Origin: Dellaglioa kimchii
GTDB lineage: Bacteria; Bacillota; Bacilli; Lactobacillales; Lactobacillaceae
DNA: 64,000 nucleotides
Assembly: GCF_046115505.1 (NCBI RefSeq)
Contig: NZ_CP170736.1
Location: 558,001-622,000, forward strand
Direction: 5' to 3'
Positions within the stretch are counted from its first letter, which is position 1, and every line of letters starts with the position of its first letter. Shown here piece after piece: positions 1 to 8,225 of this stretch. A program made the position numbers and the translations under genes. Below the pieces are notes generated by a model. The model saw nothing but the letters and a program-made list of their open reading frames with translations. It did not search any database and had not been told where the DNA came from.

Positions 1-10
1 AAACACGTAT

Positions 11-1345
11 TTAACTATTTTTCGTTTGTTTTTCATTTAGCTTACCTCCATCAATATTCATTGCCTTATTATTTAATTTTACAAACGGTATATAAATTAA
101 AACTGTAATAATAAGCACAATTCCTGATACAACTAATGTACTCCAATATCCATCAGTTCCTAAAAATGCCATCAATGGTGCTGGAGTTGTTTCAGGCAAG
201 CTGTAAACTGCTGGAGGTATCCACTTAAAGTAAATACAGAAGTACCCAATCACCATTGAAACGATGGGTGATAAGATAAACGGAACCATTAAAATAGGAT
301 TTAAAATAATTGGCAAACCAAACATCAATGGAAAATTAATATTCACAAAACTTGGAATAATTGATATTTTTGCTATTTTACGACTATTTTTATTTTTAGA
401 CATTATCAATATCGCTATAATTAAAGATAAGGTCATTCCTGTTCCACCAAAGCTACCAAAACTATCATAAATTGTATGTATAGAAATAGGATAAGGTACA
501 CCGAATGACGTGCCATGTTTTAACGCATAACTTAAGTTGCTAACAACCGAAGTATCATCTAAGCCGCCTTGTGCAATTCCCAAAGAACCCGAAATTCCTA
601 TACCTGATAAAATAGTGTTGAAAAAGGATAAAAATAGAATAGTTATAATTAAATGCTTTGATTTAACTTCTGTTAATCTAAACATAGAATATAAAAGACC
701 ATTCACACCAATTTGATTAACCAATGAAACTAACATGACTAGTCCAATTAAAATCCCTAATATTATCACTATAGGTAGCAGACTCTCTAAACCACGAGAA
801 ATAAATGTATATTGATCTGCTTTTTCTTGTTTATTTTTAGGTGAAAACCATTTAAAGATATATCCTACAAAGACCCCCAAAATTAGTGAGATAAAAATTC
901 CTTTAGCACCTAACTCTTGAATCATGAATGTCCCCTGATCACTATCAGGATTTAAACTTGATAAATTATAATTCAAAATAAGCATTCCGACCGCCCCAGT
1001 GAATCCTGCAATTTGTTCATCTTTTTTAAAGGACCGTGTCATGTATTTTGCACTCAAAAAAGCTGTCATTACTGCGATAAAACTCATTGTAACTGTATTA
1101 ATAATTTCGAATATATTTGTTATGATTTTTTCATAAGGTAACCATGATGAAATATTATATACTTGATTAAAGAACCCTTGTTCTGATAAAACGCTAGAAC
1201 TAAGCGCCATACTAAAACTTCCAATAATAATAAATGGTAAGATAATTGCAAATGTTTTTTCAATTGCTTGATAAACAAAAGTTTTTTTAAAACGTAGATC
1301 AACTCTTAACAATTTTTGCGAAAACGTCACCCATAGTTTTTGCAT
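11..1345 (-). CDS. PTS EIIC-like permease, lactose/cellobiose family, divergent
   Basis: The 444-residue protein has about ten hydrophobic segments and the overall layout of the lactose/cellobiose EIIC family, which imports and phosphorylates a sugar across the membrane. A GVPYP stretch (about 282-286) and the loop NINFPLMFGLPIILNP (about 335-350) match family landmarks. In typical members that loop reads NINEP, with a sugar-binding glutamate, and an earlier loop carries a histidine (GIHG). Here the glutamate is Phe and the earlier loop reads GIGISG, so both residues are absent. No EIIA or EIIB gene is adjacent. The gene is complete (ATG at 1345, TAA at 11). The family assignment is firm; whether it still transports by the usual mechanism is uncertain. 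Confidence 0.8.
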   Translation of the reverse strand: MQKLWVTFSQKLLRVDLRFKKTFVYQAIEKTFAIILPFIIIGSFSMALSSSVLSEQGFFNQVYNISSWLPYEKIITNIFEIINTVTMSFIAVMTAFLSAKYMTRSFKKDEQIAGFTGAVGMLILNYNLSSLNPDSDQGTFMIQELGAKGIFISLILGVFVGYIFKWFSPKNKQEKADQYTFISRGLESLLPIVIILGILIGLVMLVSLVNQIGVNGLLYSMFRLTEVKSKHLIITILFLSFFNTILSGIGISGSLGIAQGGLDDTSVVSNLSYALKHGTSFGVPYPISIHTIYDSFGSFGGTGMTLSLIIAILIMSKNKNSRKIAKISIIPSFVNINFPLMFGLPIILNPILMVPFILSPIVSMVIGYFCIYFKWIPPAVYSLPETTPAPLMAFLGTDGYWSTLVVSGIVLIITVLIYIPFVKLNNKAMNIDGGKLNEKQTKNS

Positions 1346-1420
1346 TGAATAACCCCCTTATCTATTTTTTATTATAAACCAATAGTAACCCAACGACAAA
1401 ATGTTAATTATAAACTTTGA

Positions 1421-1465
1421 GGGTCTACACTTTTTAGTGTTGGTGAAATAAAATTCATCAACACT
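1421..1465. repeat. Hairpin 1 of a tandem pair beginning GGGTCTACA
   Basis: AGTGTTGGTGAA (1436-1447) pairs with TTCATCAACACT (1454-1465), allowing one G-U, across a 6-nt loop. The block starts with GGGTCTACA, the same start as hairpin 2 at 1493. It lies in the intergenic space upstream of the EIIC gene. It could be the decayed end of an insertion sequence or a miniature transposable element. Confidence 0.6.
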
Positions 1466-1492
1466 AGTTTTCTATTCTGAAAACAAAAAAGG

Positions 1493-1558
1493 GGGTCTAC
1501 AATATCTGTTGTTGGTGATAGTGTAAAAACTATTACTAATGACAGATATTCTAGACCC
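1493..1558. repeat. Hairpin 2: 66-bp near-perfect palindrome, MITE-like
   Basis: GGGTCTA (1493-1499) and AATATCTGT (1501-1509) pair with ACAGATATT (1542-1550) and TAGACCC (1552-1558), with a single C-C mismatch between the two blocks. An inner helix TGGTGATAGT / ACTATTACTA continues it with G-U pairs. The 16-bp outer arms have no T-run after them, so a plain terminator is unlikely. The shared GGGTCTACA start with hairpin 1 suggests transposon-end derivation. Confidence 0.7.
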
Positions 1559-1561
1559 AAT

Positions 1562-1597
1562 AAAATAAGCCTAACTCAACTAAGAGATAGGCTTTCG
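1562..1597 (-). terminator. Terminator of the 1615-2010 gene
   Basis: AAGCCTA (1567-1573) pairs with TAGGCTT (1588-1594). On the minus strand the stem is followed by a T-rich run, directly after the stop codon of the membrane protein gene. Confidence 0.6.
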
Positions 1598-1614
1598 TTT
1601 ATTAGGTAACAAAT

Positions 1615-2010
1615 TTAATCTGTGCTTTTGATTATAAGCAAAAGCCCCAATGTAATTCCCCATTCTATTAATAATATAATGATCAATTCCCACAAAGAAA
1701 TTATGGTTAATAATAAAAATGTACCTGGGAGGGAAAGTACTAAAATACTTACTGTACTAATAAAAAAATATTTCCAAAAACGTTTTAAATATCTATTAGG
1801 CATTATAGCTAGGATTATTAACAATAAAAATGTTAATAATCCCATGACCACTGCCAAATCGTCCCATAATGTGCCTCCAAAATAATATGAAAATGGCGCT
1901 AATTTTCCATGTATTACTATACTTGGATAAATGAGACCACCATAACATAATCCACTAAAAAGAAGTAGTCCCCGAAGTATCCATCCGCTTGCTTCTTTAA
2001 TTACTTTCAT
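1615..2010 (-). CDS. Small four-helix membrane protein, unknown function
   Basis: This 131-residue protein is almost entirely hydrophobic, with likely membrane helices near residues 8-30, 50-72, 80-102 and 106-127, and a short basic loop NRYLKRFWK near 72-80. I recognise no family and see no catalytic motif. The ATG is preceded on the minus strand by GAGAGGGG, a usable ribosome binding site. It stands alone between a hairpin terminator and a decayed gene, so its neighbours give no clue. Its length and start look intact, so it is probably expressed. Confidence 0.6.
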   Translation of the reverse strand: MKVIKEASGWILRGLLLFSGLCYGGLIYPSIVIHGKLAPFSYYFGGTLWDDLAVVMGLLTFLLLIILAIMPNRYLKRFWKYFFISTVSILVLSLPGTFLLLTIISLWELIIILLIEWGITLGLLLIIKSTD

Positions 2011-2033
2011 TTTAAAACCCCTCTCTCAGGTTA

Positions 2034-2425
2034 TTATGATGTTATTTTATGAATATCATTTGGCTTGAACGGACTACTAAAATTACCAAGCAATCCATGA
2101 TGTTTCTTTATTCTATATACCTCAACATGAGCACCTTTTTGTATGTTGCTGAAAAAAATCTTTCTTGCTCGTATGCTTTGCTTTATTATCTTATGCAATC
2201 ATTTCAGTAAGAGTAGTTTTAGCACCCGGCTTAACTTGGTTTTCATTCATATACAGGCCAAACAGATGAACTACATAAATCATAAAACTCTTGATAGTTC
2301 CTATCCTATTGCTTAATTTTACCCTCTTTGACTCCTATATTATATGCTTTAGTTACATCGTGGCTCATAAGTGTATCCTGAGCATAAATATGATTAGGTA
2401 CTAATAATACTGAACAAAACTTCAT
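2034..2425 (-). pseudogene. Decayed gene for a secreted protein of unknown family
   Basis: From an ATG at 2425 the minus strand reads a signal-peptide-like start (MKFCSVLLVPNHIYAQDTL) and then HDVTKAYNIGVKEGKIKQ before an in-frame TAG. Reading continues in the same frame (NYQEFYDLCSSSVWPVYE) and, after shifts, in others (ENQVKPGAKTTLTEMIA, then AHVEVYRIKKHHGLLGNF) to a stop at 2034. At least one nonsense codon and two frame changes are needed, so it is a relic. I do not recognise the family. Confidence 0.45.
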
Positions 2426-2747
2426 TAAAATAGCTATTACTTTAATACTATTTTCATTAACAACAATCTAATGCTATCATAATTTTAATGTTACTTCAAA
2501 TAATTTAACTATACGATTAATCTAAATTAATACTTTAAAAACTAAAAAAAGCCAATCTCTTAAATTAATATTTTTTTACATAATACACAAAAATAATTAA
2601 AAATTGACAAAAAATATATCTATCTGTTATTGAAAATATTAATTATAAACTATGATTAAATCTCGGGAACTTATAATTTATGCCCCTTTTCTGCCCCTTT
2701 TTGCGACTTTAATGCGACTTTTTGAAACAAGGTTCAATTATATAGGC
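2426..2747. other. AT-rich intergenic stretch with short direct repeats
   Basis: No coding potential is visible. The notable content is at 2681-2723: TGCCCCTTTT followed by TGCCCCTTTTT, then GCGACTTT followed by GCGACTTTTT. Paired short repeats of this kind resemble the arm-type sites that phage integrases bind beside an attachment site, but no integrase gene or duplicated core is visible. Confidence 0.4.
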
Positions 2748-2765
2748 CTACCAAATTTTTAGACA

Positions 2766-2795
2766 AATAAAAAAGCCTTGATTACCAAGGCTTTT
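2766..2795 (-). terminator. Terminator after rplS
   Basis: AAAAGCCTTG (2771-2780) pairs perfectly with CAAGGCTTTT (2786-2795) around a 5-nt loop. On the minus strand it is followed by a T-run, ten bases past the rplS stop codon. Confidence 0.85.
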
Positions 2796-2805
2796 CAACG
2801 TCAAT

Positions 2806-3153
2806 CTAACGGCGAGCTTCTTTAATACGAGCAGCTTTACCATTAAGGGCACGTAAGTAGTACAATTTAGCACGACGAACACGACCATGACGGATAACTT
2901 CAATTTTAGCAACACGAGGTGAATGCAATGGGAAAGTACGTTCAACACCGACACCGTTACTAATTTTACGAACAGTGTAACTTGAACTAATACCTTTACC
3001 ACGGCGTTTTAAAACAACACCTTCGAAAAGTTGGATACGTTCACGTGTGCCTTCAACAACACGGGCGTGAACTCGAACAGTATCACCTGGGCGGAACTCA
3101 GGAATATCTGTACGTAATTGTGCTTCTGTAAGTTTTGCGATCATTGGACTCAT
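2806..3153 (-). CDS. rplS: 50S ribosomal protein L19
   Basis: This 115-residue protein has the full bL19 pattern: an N-terminal PGDTVRVHARVVEGTRERIQ segment, the GVVLKRRGKG strand-turn and the basic GRVRRAKLYYLR tail. L19 sits at the interface between ribosomal subunits. It follows trmD on the minus strand but has its own promoter at 3244-3272 and a leader of about 85 nt, so it can be transcribed apart from rpsP-trmD. A strong terminator ends the unit. Length is normal. Confidence 0.97.
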   Translation of the reverse strand: MSPMIAKLTEAQLRTDIPEFRPGDTVRVHARVVEGTRERIQLFEGVVLKRRGKGISSSYTVRKISNGVGVERTFPLHSPRVAKIEVIRHGRVRRAKLYYLRALNGKAARIKEARR

Positions 3154-3159
3154 AATTTG

Positions 3160-3240
3160 GATCTCCTTTTCAACAGAAATTCATTCACATTTACTATGCC
3201 AGCGGAATATCGTAATTTTATGTGGCTTTTAACCACTTTT
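3160..3240 (-). promoter_or_regulatory. Candidate L19 leader RNA
   Basis: The rplS leader contains a hairpin (GTGGCTTTTAACCAC on the plus strand, 3222-3236) followed on the transcript by ATTCCGCTGGC. A structured leader upstream of rplS that autoregulates L19 is known in Firmicutes. The position and the CCGCTG element fit, but I could not align it to the family model. Confidence 0.4.
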
Positions 3241-3243
3241 GAA

Positions 3244-3272
3244 ATTGTATCATATTACTTTATAGGCGTAAA
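3244..3272 (-). promoter_or_regulatory. Promoter of rplS
   Basis: On the minus strand the -35 is TTTACG (3267-3272) and the -10 is TACAAT (3244-3249), 17 bp apart, with a TG one base before the -10 (extended -10). It lies at the end of trmD and just past its stop codon. Confidence 0.65.
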
Positions 3273-3283
3273 GGTTATTTCCT

Positions 3284-4015
3284 TTACTTTCCAGATTTTA
3301 TATCAGCCAACCATTCTACTTGTTGTTTAGATAATTGAATGTCTTTCAACAAATCTGGTCTTCTCTCAAATGTTCGTCTCAATGATTCTTTTTGACGCCA
3401 TTCATCGATTAATTTATGATTCCCATTTGTTAGAACTTCAGGAACTTTCATCCCTCTAAAATCAGCTGGCCGTGTATATTGCGGATATTCTAACAAGCCG
3501 TTTGAAAAAGAATCTCCGGGAGCAGATTCTTTATTGCCTAAAACTTCAGGTAACAATCGAACCGTCGCATCAATCATAACCATGGCCCCTAGTTCTCCAC
3601 CTGTTAAAATGTAGTCACCAAGTGAAACCTCGTCAGTTACAAGTTCACGGATACGTTCATCGTAGCCTTCATAGTGACCACAAATAAATGTTAAATGTTC
3701 TTCTTTCGCAAATTCTTCAGCCACAGTTTGGTCAAATTTACGTCCTGCTGGATCCAAAAGGATAACTTTACCTTTTGTGTCAGATTCTTTTTGAACAGCT
3801 TCTAAAGTATCAAAAACTGGCTGTGCTTGTAATAACATACCTGCACCACCACCATATGGGTAATCGTCCACATGATTTTGTTTATCAGTTGTAAAATCTC
3901 TAAAATTAGTAATTTTTAAATCAAGAACGTTCTTATCAATTGCCTTACCAACAATTGATTGTTTCATGGGGCCATCAAACATTTCTGGAAATAAACTCAA
4001 AACATCAATTTTCAT
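3284..4015 (-). CDS. trmD: tRNA (guanine-N1)-methyltransferase
   Basis: The enzyme methylates G37 next to the anticodon in tRNAs reading CNN codons, using S-adenosylmethionine, which prevents +1 frameshifting. The 243-residue sequence has the SPOUT knot signatures YPYGGGAGM (about 53-60), GHYEGYDER (113-121) and SLGDYILTGGE (131-141), and the conserved DSFSNGLLEYPQYTRP loop (about 168-183). It follows rimM with a 2-bp gap, as in most Firmicutes. Length and motifs are normal. Confidence 0.97.
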   Translation of the reverse strand: MKIDVLSLFPEMFDGPMKQSIVGKAIDKNVLDLKITNFRDFTTDKQNHVDDYPYGGGAGMLLQAQPVFDTLEAVQKESDTKGKVILLDPAGRKFDQTVAEEFAKEEHLTFICGHYEGYDERIRELVTDEVSLGDYILTGGELGAMVMIDATVRLLPEVLGNKESAPGDSFSNGLLEYPQYTRPADFRGMKVPEVLTNGNHKLIDEWRQKESLRRTFERRPDLLKDIQLSKQQVEWLADIKSGK

Positions 4016-4017
4016 AT

Positions 4018-4533
4018 TTAGTCGTCCAATCCTTCTAAAAGTTCTACCGTTACAATGTTATTATCGATATCAACAGTCTTTATAACATCTTTAATAACTG
4101 GTAACAATAAATCACCTTGTCCCTGACGCTTAACAACCCAAACGTCATTGGCTCCTGGACTTAAAATTTCATAAATAGAGCCAATTTTTTCTTTATTTTC
4201 ATTTTGGACATCTAAGCCGATAATTTGATGGTAATAGTAATTACCCTCTTCTAATTCCTGAAGACCTTTATCAGCGACTTTAAGATCTAATCCTTTATAT
4301 TTCTCAACCAGGTTAATATCTTGTAATCCTTCAAACGTCACGAGTTCAAAATTTTTATGATGTCTATAGGTCATAACCGTTAACGAAATAACTTGTTTTC
4401 CGCTCTTATCGAACAGATACAAGACGGTTCCCTTTTTAAAACGCTCAGAAACGAAGTCAGTTGTAGCCATAACTCTAACTTCTCCTTTGATTCCATGAGT
4501 ATTGACGATTGTTCCTACTTGATAATAATCCAT
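4018..4533 (-). CDS. rimM: 16S rRNA processing protein RimM
   Basis: RimM helps 30S maturation by binding S19 and the 16S 3' domain. The 171-residue protein starts with the family signature VGTIVNTHGIKGEVRV and ends with the PRC-barrel half (about 95-168), with VWVVKR and LLLPVIKDVIK. It is translationally tight with trmD (2-bp gap). The 71-bp gap upstream to khpA has a weak hairpin (AACTC/GAGTT arms) but no clear terminator, so I place it in the rpsP operon. Confidence 0.95.
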   Translation of the reverse strand: MDYYQVGTIVNTHGIKGEVRVMATTDFVSERFKKGTVLYLFDKSGKQVISLTVMTYRHHKNFELVTFEGLQDINLVEKYKGLDLKVADKGLQELEEGNYYYHQIIGLDVQNENKEKIGSIYEILSPGANDVWVVKRQGQGDLLLPVIKDVIKTVDIDNNIVTVELLEGLDD

Positions 4534-4604
4534 ATTTGCTCCTTTTCATTGTAAAATAAAAACTCCTAAACAAAACATTGCTGCTTCATTCAAGAGTTAC
4601 TATT

Positions 4605-4850
4605 TTAATCTAATATGTTTAGACGCACTCGTTTCGAACTTGTTAAACGCACACCATAGATTATTGTTCTAATAGCTTGCGCAACTTGTCCGTGCTTCCC
4701 AATAATACGGCCAATATCATCTGAATTCACAGATAATTCAAAATAGACATAATGATCATCTTGTTTCTGCCCTATTTGGACATCGTCAGGATTTTCAACA
4801 AGCGGTTTGACAATTGTTAAAATTAAACTTGTCACTTCTGCTTCAGTCAT
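4605..4850 (-). CDS. khpA: KH-domain RNA-binding protein KhpA
   Basis: This 81-residue single KH-domain protein contains the nucleic-acid loop IGRIIGKHGQVAQAIRTII (about 46-64) with the GKHG element that contacts RNA. KhpA in related Gram-positives works with KhpB on cell-division-linked RNA regulation. It lies 10 bp after rpsP, the standard position. Nothing is unusual in length or sequence. Confidence 0.93.
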   Translation of the reverse strand: MTEAEVTSLILTIVKPLVENPDDVQIGQKQDDHYVYFELSVNSDDIGRIIGKHGQVAQAIRTIIYGVRLTSSKRVRLNILD

Positions 4851-4860
4851 TTAATCGTCC

Positions 4861-5136
4861 TTATTTTTTAGAGAATTTAGCTTCATGGAATTTCTTCATG
4901 ATGCCTGCATTTGAAAGAATGTTACGTACAGTATCTGATGGTTGTGCACCATTGTTCAACCAGTTTAAAATACTTTCTTCTTCAAGTGTTACTGTTTGTG
5001 GTTCTGTTAATGGGTTGTAAGTACCAACGTTTTCGATGAAACGGCCATCACGTGGTGAACGTGAATCAGCTACAACGACACGGTAGAACGGTCTCTTTTT
5101 AGAACCCATACGTTTTAAACGAATTTTTACTGACAT
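4861..5136 (-). CDS. rpsP: 30S ribosomal protein S16
   Basis: The 91-residue sequence starts with MSVKIRLKRMGSKKRPFYR, the bS16 signature, and contains VVADSRSPRDGRFIE (about 22-36). S16 binds 16S rRNA early in 30S assembly. It is first in the operon rpsP-khpA-rimM-trmD, preceded by a strong SD (AGGAGG) and a good promoter at 5174-5202. Confidence 0.97.
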   Translation of the reverse strand: MSVKIRLKRMGSKKRPFYRVVVADSRSPRDGRFIENVGTYNPLTEPQTVTLEEESILNWLNNGAQPSDTVRNILSNAGIMKKFHEAKFSKK

Positions 5137-5173
5137 TAATATACACCTCCTGATATCTACTTCAACAATAATT

Positions 5174-5202
5174 AATATACCAGTTATTTATCAGCTTGTA
5201 AA
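5174..5202 (-). promoter_or_regulatory. Promoter of the rpsP operon
   Basis: On the minus strand the -35 is TTTACA (5197-5202) and the -10 is TATATT (5174-5179), with a 17-bp spacer and an extended TGG before the -10. It lies about 40 bp upstream of the rpsP start. Confidence 0.75.
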
Positions 5203-5275
5203 GGTTTTTTTCTTGACAGTTAAAATAAATTATCAAAATGCCCTTTAAGCCATACCGGTATTGATTATTTAATGA

Positions 5276-6712
5276 TTATTTTCTAGAGTTTTTATTTTTC
5301 TTCATACGTTTTTTCTTGTTTTTCTTATTCTTACGGACCATAGAATTCATAGACATCTTAGCTAAGCGACCTGTTACGCCTTTACCAAGCATCCCTTCCA
5401 TACCTTCAAAATTACCGCTATTCATTTTCTTCATCATTTTCTTCATTTCGCCAAATTGCTTAATCATTCGGTTAACTTCAACAATCGGACGACCTGCACC
5501 AGCAGCAATACGTCGACGTCGACTGGGGTTCAAGATGTCTGGATTTTCGCGTTCTTTAGGTGTCATTGAGTATACTGTCGCACGCATATGGTCAATATCC
5601 TTGGGATCCATTTTAACATTCTTCATAGCTGGATTATTAGCCATCCCTGGAATCATCTTCATGATATCTTCCATAGGACCCATTTTTTGTAATTGATCCA
5701 TTTGACTTAAAAAGTCATTAAAATCAAATGTATTTTCTTGAAATTTTTCAGCCATTTTAGCTGATTCATTTTCATCAAAATCTTGTTGTGCTTTTTCAAT
5801 CAGCGTGAGCATATCACCCATGCCTAAGATTCTTGACGCCATACGATCCGGATAGAATACATCCAAATCAGTTAATTTTTCACCTTGTCCGATAAATTTA
5901 ATTGGTTTACCTGTCACTGAACGAATTGATAGCGCAGCACCACCACGAGTGTCACCATCTAATTTAGTTAAGACGACACCAGTAACATCTAATTGTTCAT
6001 TAAAGCCTTTAGCAACATCTACCGCACTTTGTCCAGTCATTGAATCAACAGTCAAAAGAATTTCATTCGGGTTAGCTAAGGCCTTAATTTGAGCTAATTC
6101 GTCCATTAACGTTTCATCAATTTGTAAACGACCAGCTGTATCAATAATAATGTAATCATTTTTATTTTCTGCAGCTTGTGCTAGACCTTGTCGAACAATT
6201 TCAACAGGGTTTACTTTTGTACCCAATTCAAAAACAGGTATCTCTAAATCACGACCTAAAACTTGTAATTGGTCAATGGCAGCTGGACGGTAAACATCGG
6301 CTGCTATCATTAAAGGTCTCGCATTTTCTTCTTTTTTTAATTTTAAAGCAAGCTTACCAGCTGTGGTTGTTTTACCAGCCCCTTGTAGACCAACCATCAT
6401 GATAATTGTTGGTATTTTAGATGACTTGTTCAATGGAACAGCTGTTTCACCCATAACTTTAGTTAATTCTTCATTTACAATTTTGACGATTTGTTGTGAT
6501 GACGTTAAACTCTCAAGTACTTCCGCACCAATTGCACGTTCACGAACAACCTTAACGAACTCTTTAACTACTGTAAAGTTAACATCGGCTTCAAGTAAGG
6601 CTAAGCGAATTTCACGCATAACCTCTTTTAAATCAGTTTCAGATATTTTACCTTTACGACGAAGTTTCGTCATCGCATTTTGTAATCTTTCTGTTAATCC
6701 TTCAAATGCCAT
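5276..6712 (-). CDS. ffh: Signal recognition particle GTPase Ffh
   Basis: Ffh binds signal peptides and the 4.5S/scRNA and delivers ribosomes to FtsY. It has an N domain (1-85), a G domain with P-loop GLQGAGKT (108-115), DTAGR near 191 and TKLDGDTRGG near 250, then a Met-rich M domain (about 300-440) with GRRRRIAAGAG-type RNA-binding helices. The last 30 residues are very Lys-rich, a common low-GC extension. It lies 16 bp after ylxM and is cotranscribed with it. Length 478 is normal. Confidence 0.97.
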   Translation of the reverse strand: MAFEGLTERLQNAMTKLRRKGKISETDLKEVMREIRLALLEADVNFTVVKEFVKVVRERAIGAEVLESLTSSQQIVKIVNEELTKVMGETAVPLNKSSKIPTIIMMVGLQGAGKTTTAGKLALKLKKEENARPLMIAADVYRPAAIDQLQVLGRDLEIPVFELGTKVNPVEIVRQGLAQAAENKNDYIIIDTAGRLQIDETLMDELAQIKALANPNEILLTVDSMTGQSAVDVAKGFNEQLDVTGVVLTKLDGDTRGGAALSIRSVTGKPIKFIGQGEKLTDLDVFYPDRMASRILGMGDMLTLIEKAQQDFDENESAKMAEKFQENTFDFNDFLSQMDQLQKMGPMEDIMKMIPGMANNPAMKNVKMDPKDIDHMRATVYSMTPKERENPDILNPSRRRRIAAGAGRPIVEVNRMIKQFGEMKKMMKKMNSGNFEGMEGMLGKGVTGRLAKMSMNSMVRKNKKNKKKRMKKNKNSRK

Positions 6713-6728
6713 TTTTAACTACCTACCC

Positions 6729-7070
6729 TTACTCTTCGTCTAATTCTTCTAATTGATTAATTAGATCGGTTAATTTTTGATCCTCTTTATAAGTACTATC
6801 TGTGTATTGCTTAATTTGGTCTAATTTTTCATTACGTTGAATAAAATTATGATACAAATTCAACTTATCTTCATAATCTTCTAAAATTTTTTCTGTTCGT
6901 TTAATATTATCATAAACAGCTTGCCGACTGACATCAAAATTGTCCGCAATTTCACCAAGTGAAAAATCATCACCATAGTACATGGCCATATATTCAGCCT
7001 GTTTTTTAGTTAATAATGACTCATAAAATTCAAACAATGCATTTACTCGATTTGTTTTATCAATCGCCAC
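6729..7070 (-). CDS. ylxM: SRP-associated HTH protein YlxM
   Basis: This 113-residue protein has a sigma-70 region-4-like helix-turn-helix (FSLGEIADNFDVSRQAVYDN, about 35-54) followed by a coiled C-terminal part. YlxM (UPF0122) is encoded with ffh across Firmicutes and in streptococci stimulates SRP GTPase activity. A terminator at 7146-7180 separates it from ftsY upstream, so ylxM-ffh is its own unit. Confidence 0.93.
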   Translation of the reverse strand: MAIDKTNRVNALFEFYESLLTKKQAEYMAMYYGDDFSLGEIADNFDVSRQAVYDNIKRTEKILEDYEDKLNLYHNFIQRNEKLDQIKQYTDSTYKEDQKLTDLINQLEELDEE

Positions 7071-7145
7071 TAAAAAAACTCCTTCGTTTTTGTTTCATTC
7101 AGTCCTACTTAGAAGGGTACCGATTTTAGCCTTAAACGTCAATAG

Positions 7146-7180
7146 CAAAAAGAAGTCCGATTAGTTTAATCTGACTTCTA
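7146..7180 (-). terminator. Terminator after ftsY
   Basis: AGAAGTC (7151-7157) pairs with GACTTCT (7173-7179), with inner GATTA/TAATC pairing. The minus strand continues into a T-run (GCTTTTTGC context), four bases after the ftsY stop. Confidence 0.75.
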
Positions 7181-7183
7181 AGA

Positions 7184-8194
7184 TTATTCTTCTGTTGATT
7201 CAGGTTGTTCTTGAATAAGTCCTTTAAACAAGCCATAAATGAAATCTTCTGCATTAAAATCACGTAAGTCATCCATTTGCTCACCTAATCCAGCAAGTTT
7301 TACTGGTAAATGCATCTCATTGCGAATGGCTAACACGATACCACCACGAGCAGTTCCATCTAGCTTAGTTAATACAATACCACTCACATCAGTTGTTTCT
7401 TTAAATTGTTTAGCTTGGATTAAAGCATTTTGACCCGTTGTTGCATCCAAAACAAGTAAAACTTCATGAGGTGCATCTGGAATTTCTCGAGAAATGATTC
7501 GTTTAATTTTATCTAATTCATTCATCAAGTTAACTTTGTTCTGTAAACGACCAGCTGTATCAACTAGTAAAATATCGTAATCTTCTTCTTTGGCACGTTT
7601 TACCGCGTCAAAGATAACAGATGCTGGATCACTTTTTTCTGGTCCACGAACGATATCTACGTCAACACGACGGCTCCATTCAGCAAGTTGTTCTATTGCA
7701 CCCGCTCTAAATGTATCTCCAGCAGCTAAAAGTACTTTTTTACCTTCTTCATGATAGCGGTGTGCTAGTTTACCAATAGTGGTCGTTTTACCAACACCAT
7801 TAACACCAACAAATAAAATAACGGTTGGACCTGATTCAGCTTGCGCAATCGAATTATCTTCGTCTTTACCCTCTGACTCATACAAATCTACCAATTTTTC
7901 AATAATTGCTGCAGAAACAGCATCTGGATTACTTACATTTCTTAACTTAACTTCTTCTTGTAACTCACGACTAATTTTCATAGCCGTTTCAAATCCAACA
8001 TCAGCTTCAATTAAAGTTTCTTCTAACTCTTCAAAAAAATCTTCATCAACTGTTCTAAAGTTAGCAAACAGTGAGTTTAAGCGTTGTCCAAAGGTTTTTC
8101 TTGATTTTTCAAGGCCTTTATCATATTTTTCTTGTTCAGATGATTCTGATTCTTCACCTGTAAAAGCTTGCTTAATCCTACTAAATATTCCCAT
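7184..8194 (-). CDS. ftsY: SRP receptor FtsY
   Basis: FtsY is the membrane-bound GTPase partner of Ffh. The 336-residue protein has a short acidic A domain (1-35), an N domain (about 40-110), P-loop GVNGVGKTTT (130-139), DTAGRLQ near 217 and TKLDGTARGG near 276. The short A domain is normal for Lactobacillales. It closes the rnc-smc-ftsY cluster; the smc-ftsY gap is 31 bp with an SD. Confidence 0.97.
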   Translation of the reverse strand: MGIFSRIKQAFTGEESESSEQEKYDKGLEKSRKTFGQRLNSLFANFRTVDEDFFEELEETLIEADVGFETAMKISRELQEEVKLRNVSNPDAVSAAIIEKLVDLYESEGKDEDNSIAQAESGPTVILFVGVNGVGKTTTIGKLAHRYHEEGKKVLLAAGDTFRAGAIEQLAEWSRRVDVDIVRGPEKSDPASVIFDAVKRAKEEDYDILLVDTAGRLQNKVNLMNELDKIKRIISREIPDAPHEVLLVLDATTGQNALIQAKQFKETTDVSGIVLTKLDGTARGGIVLAIRNEMHLPVKLAGLGEQMDDLRDFNAEDFIYGLFKGLIQEQPESTEE

Positions 8195-8225
8195 CTGTAG
8201 CGCCTCCTAATCTTTTATTAGTATA

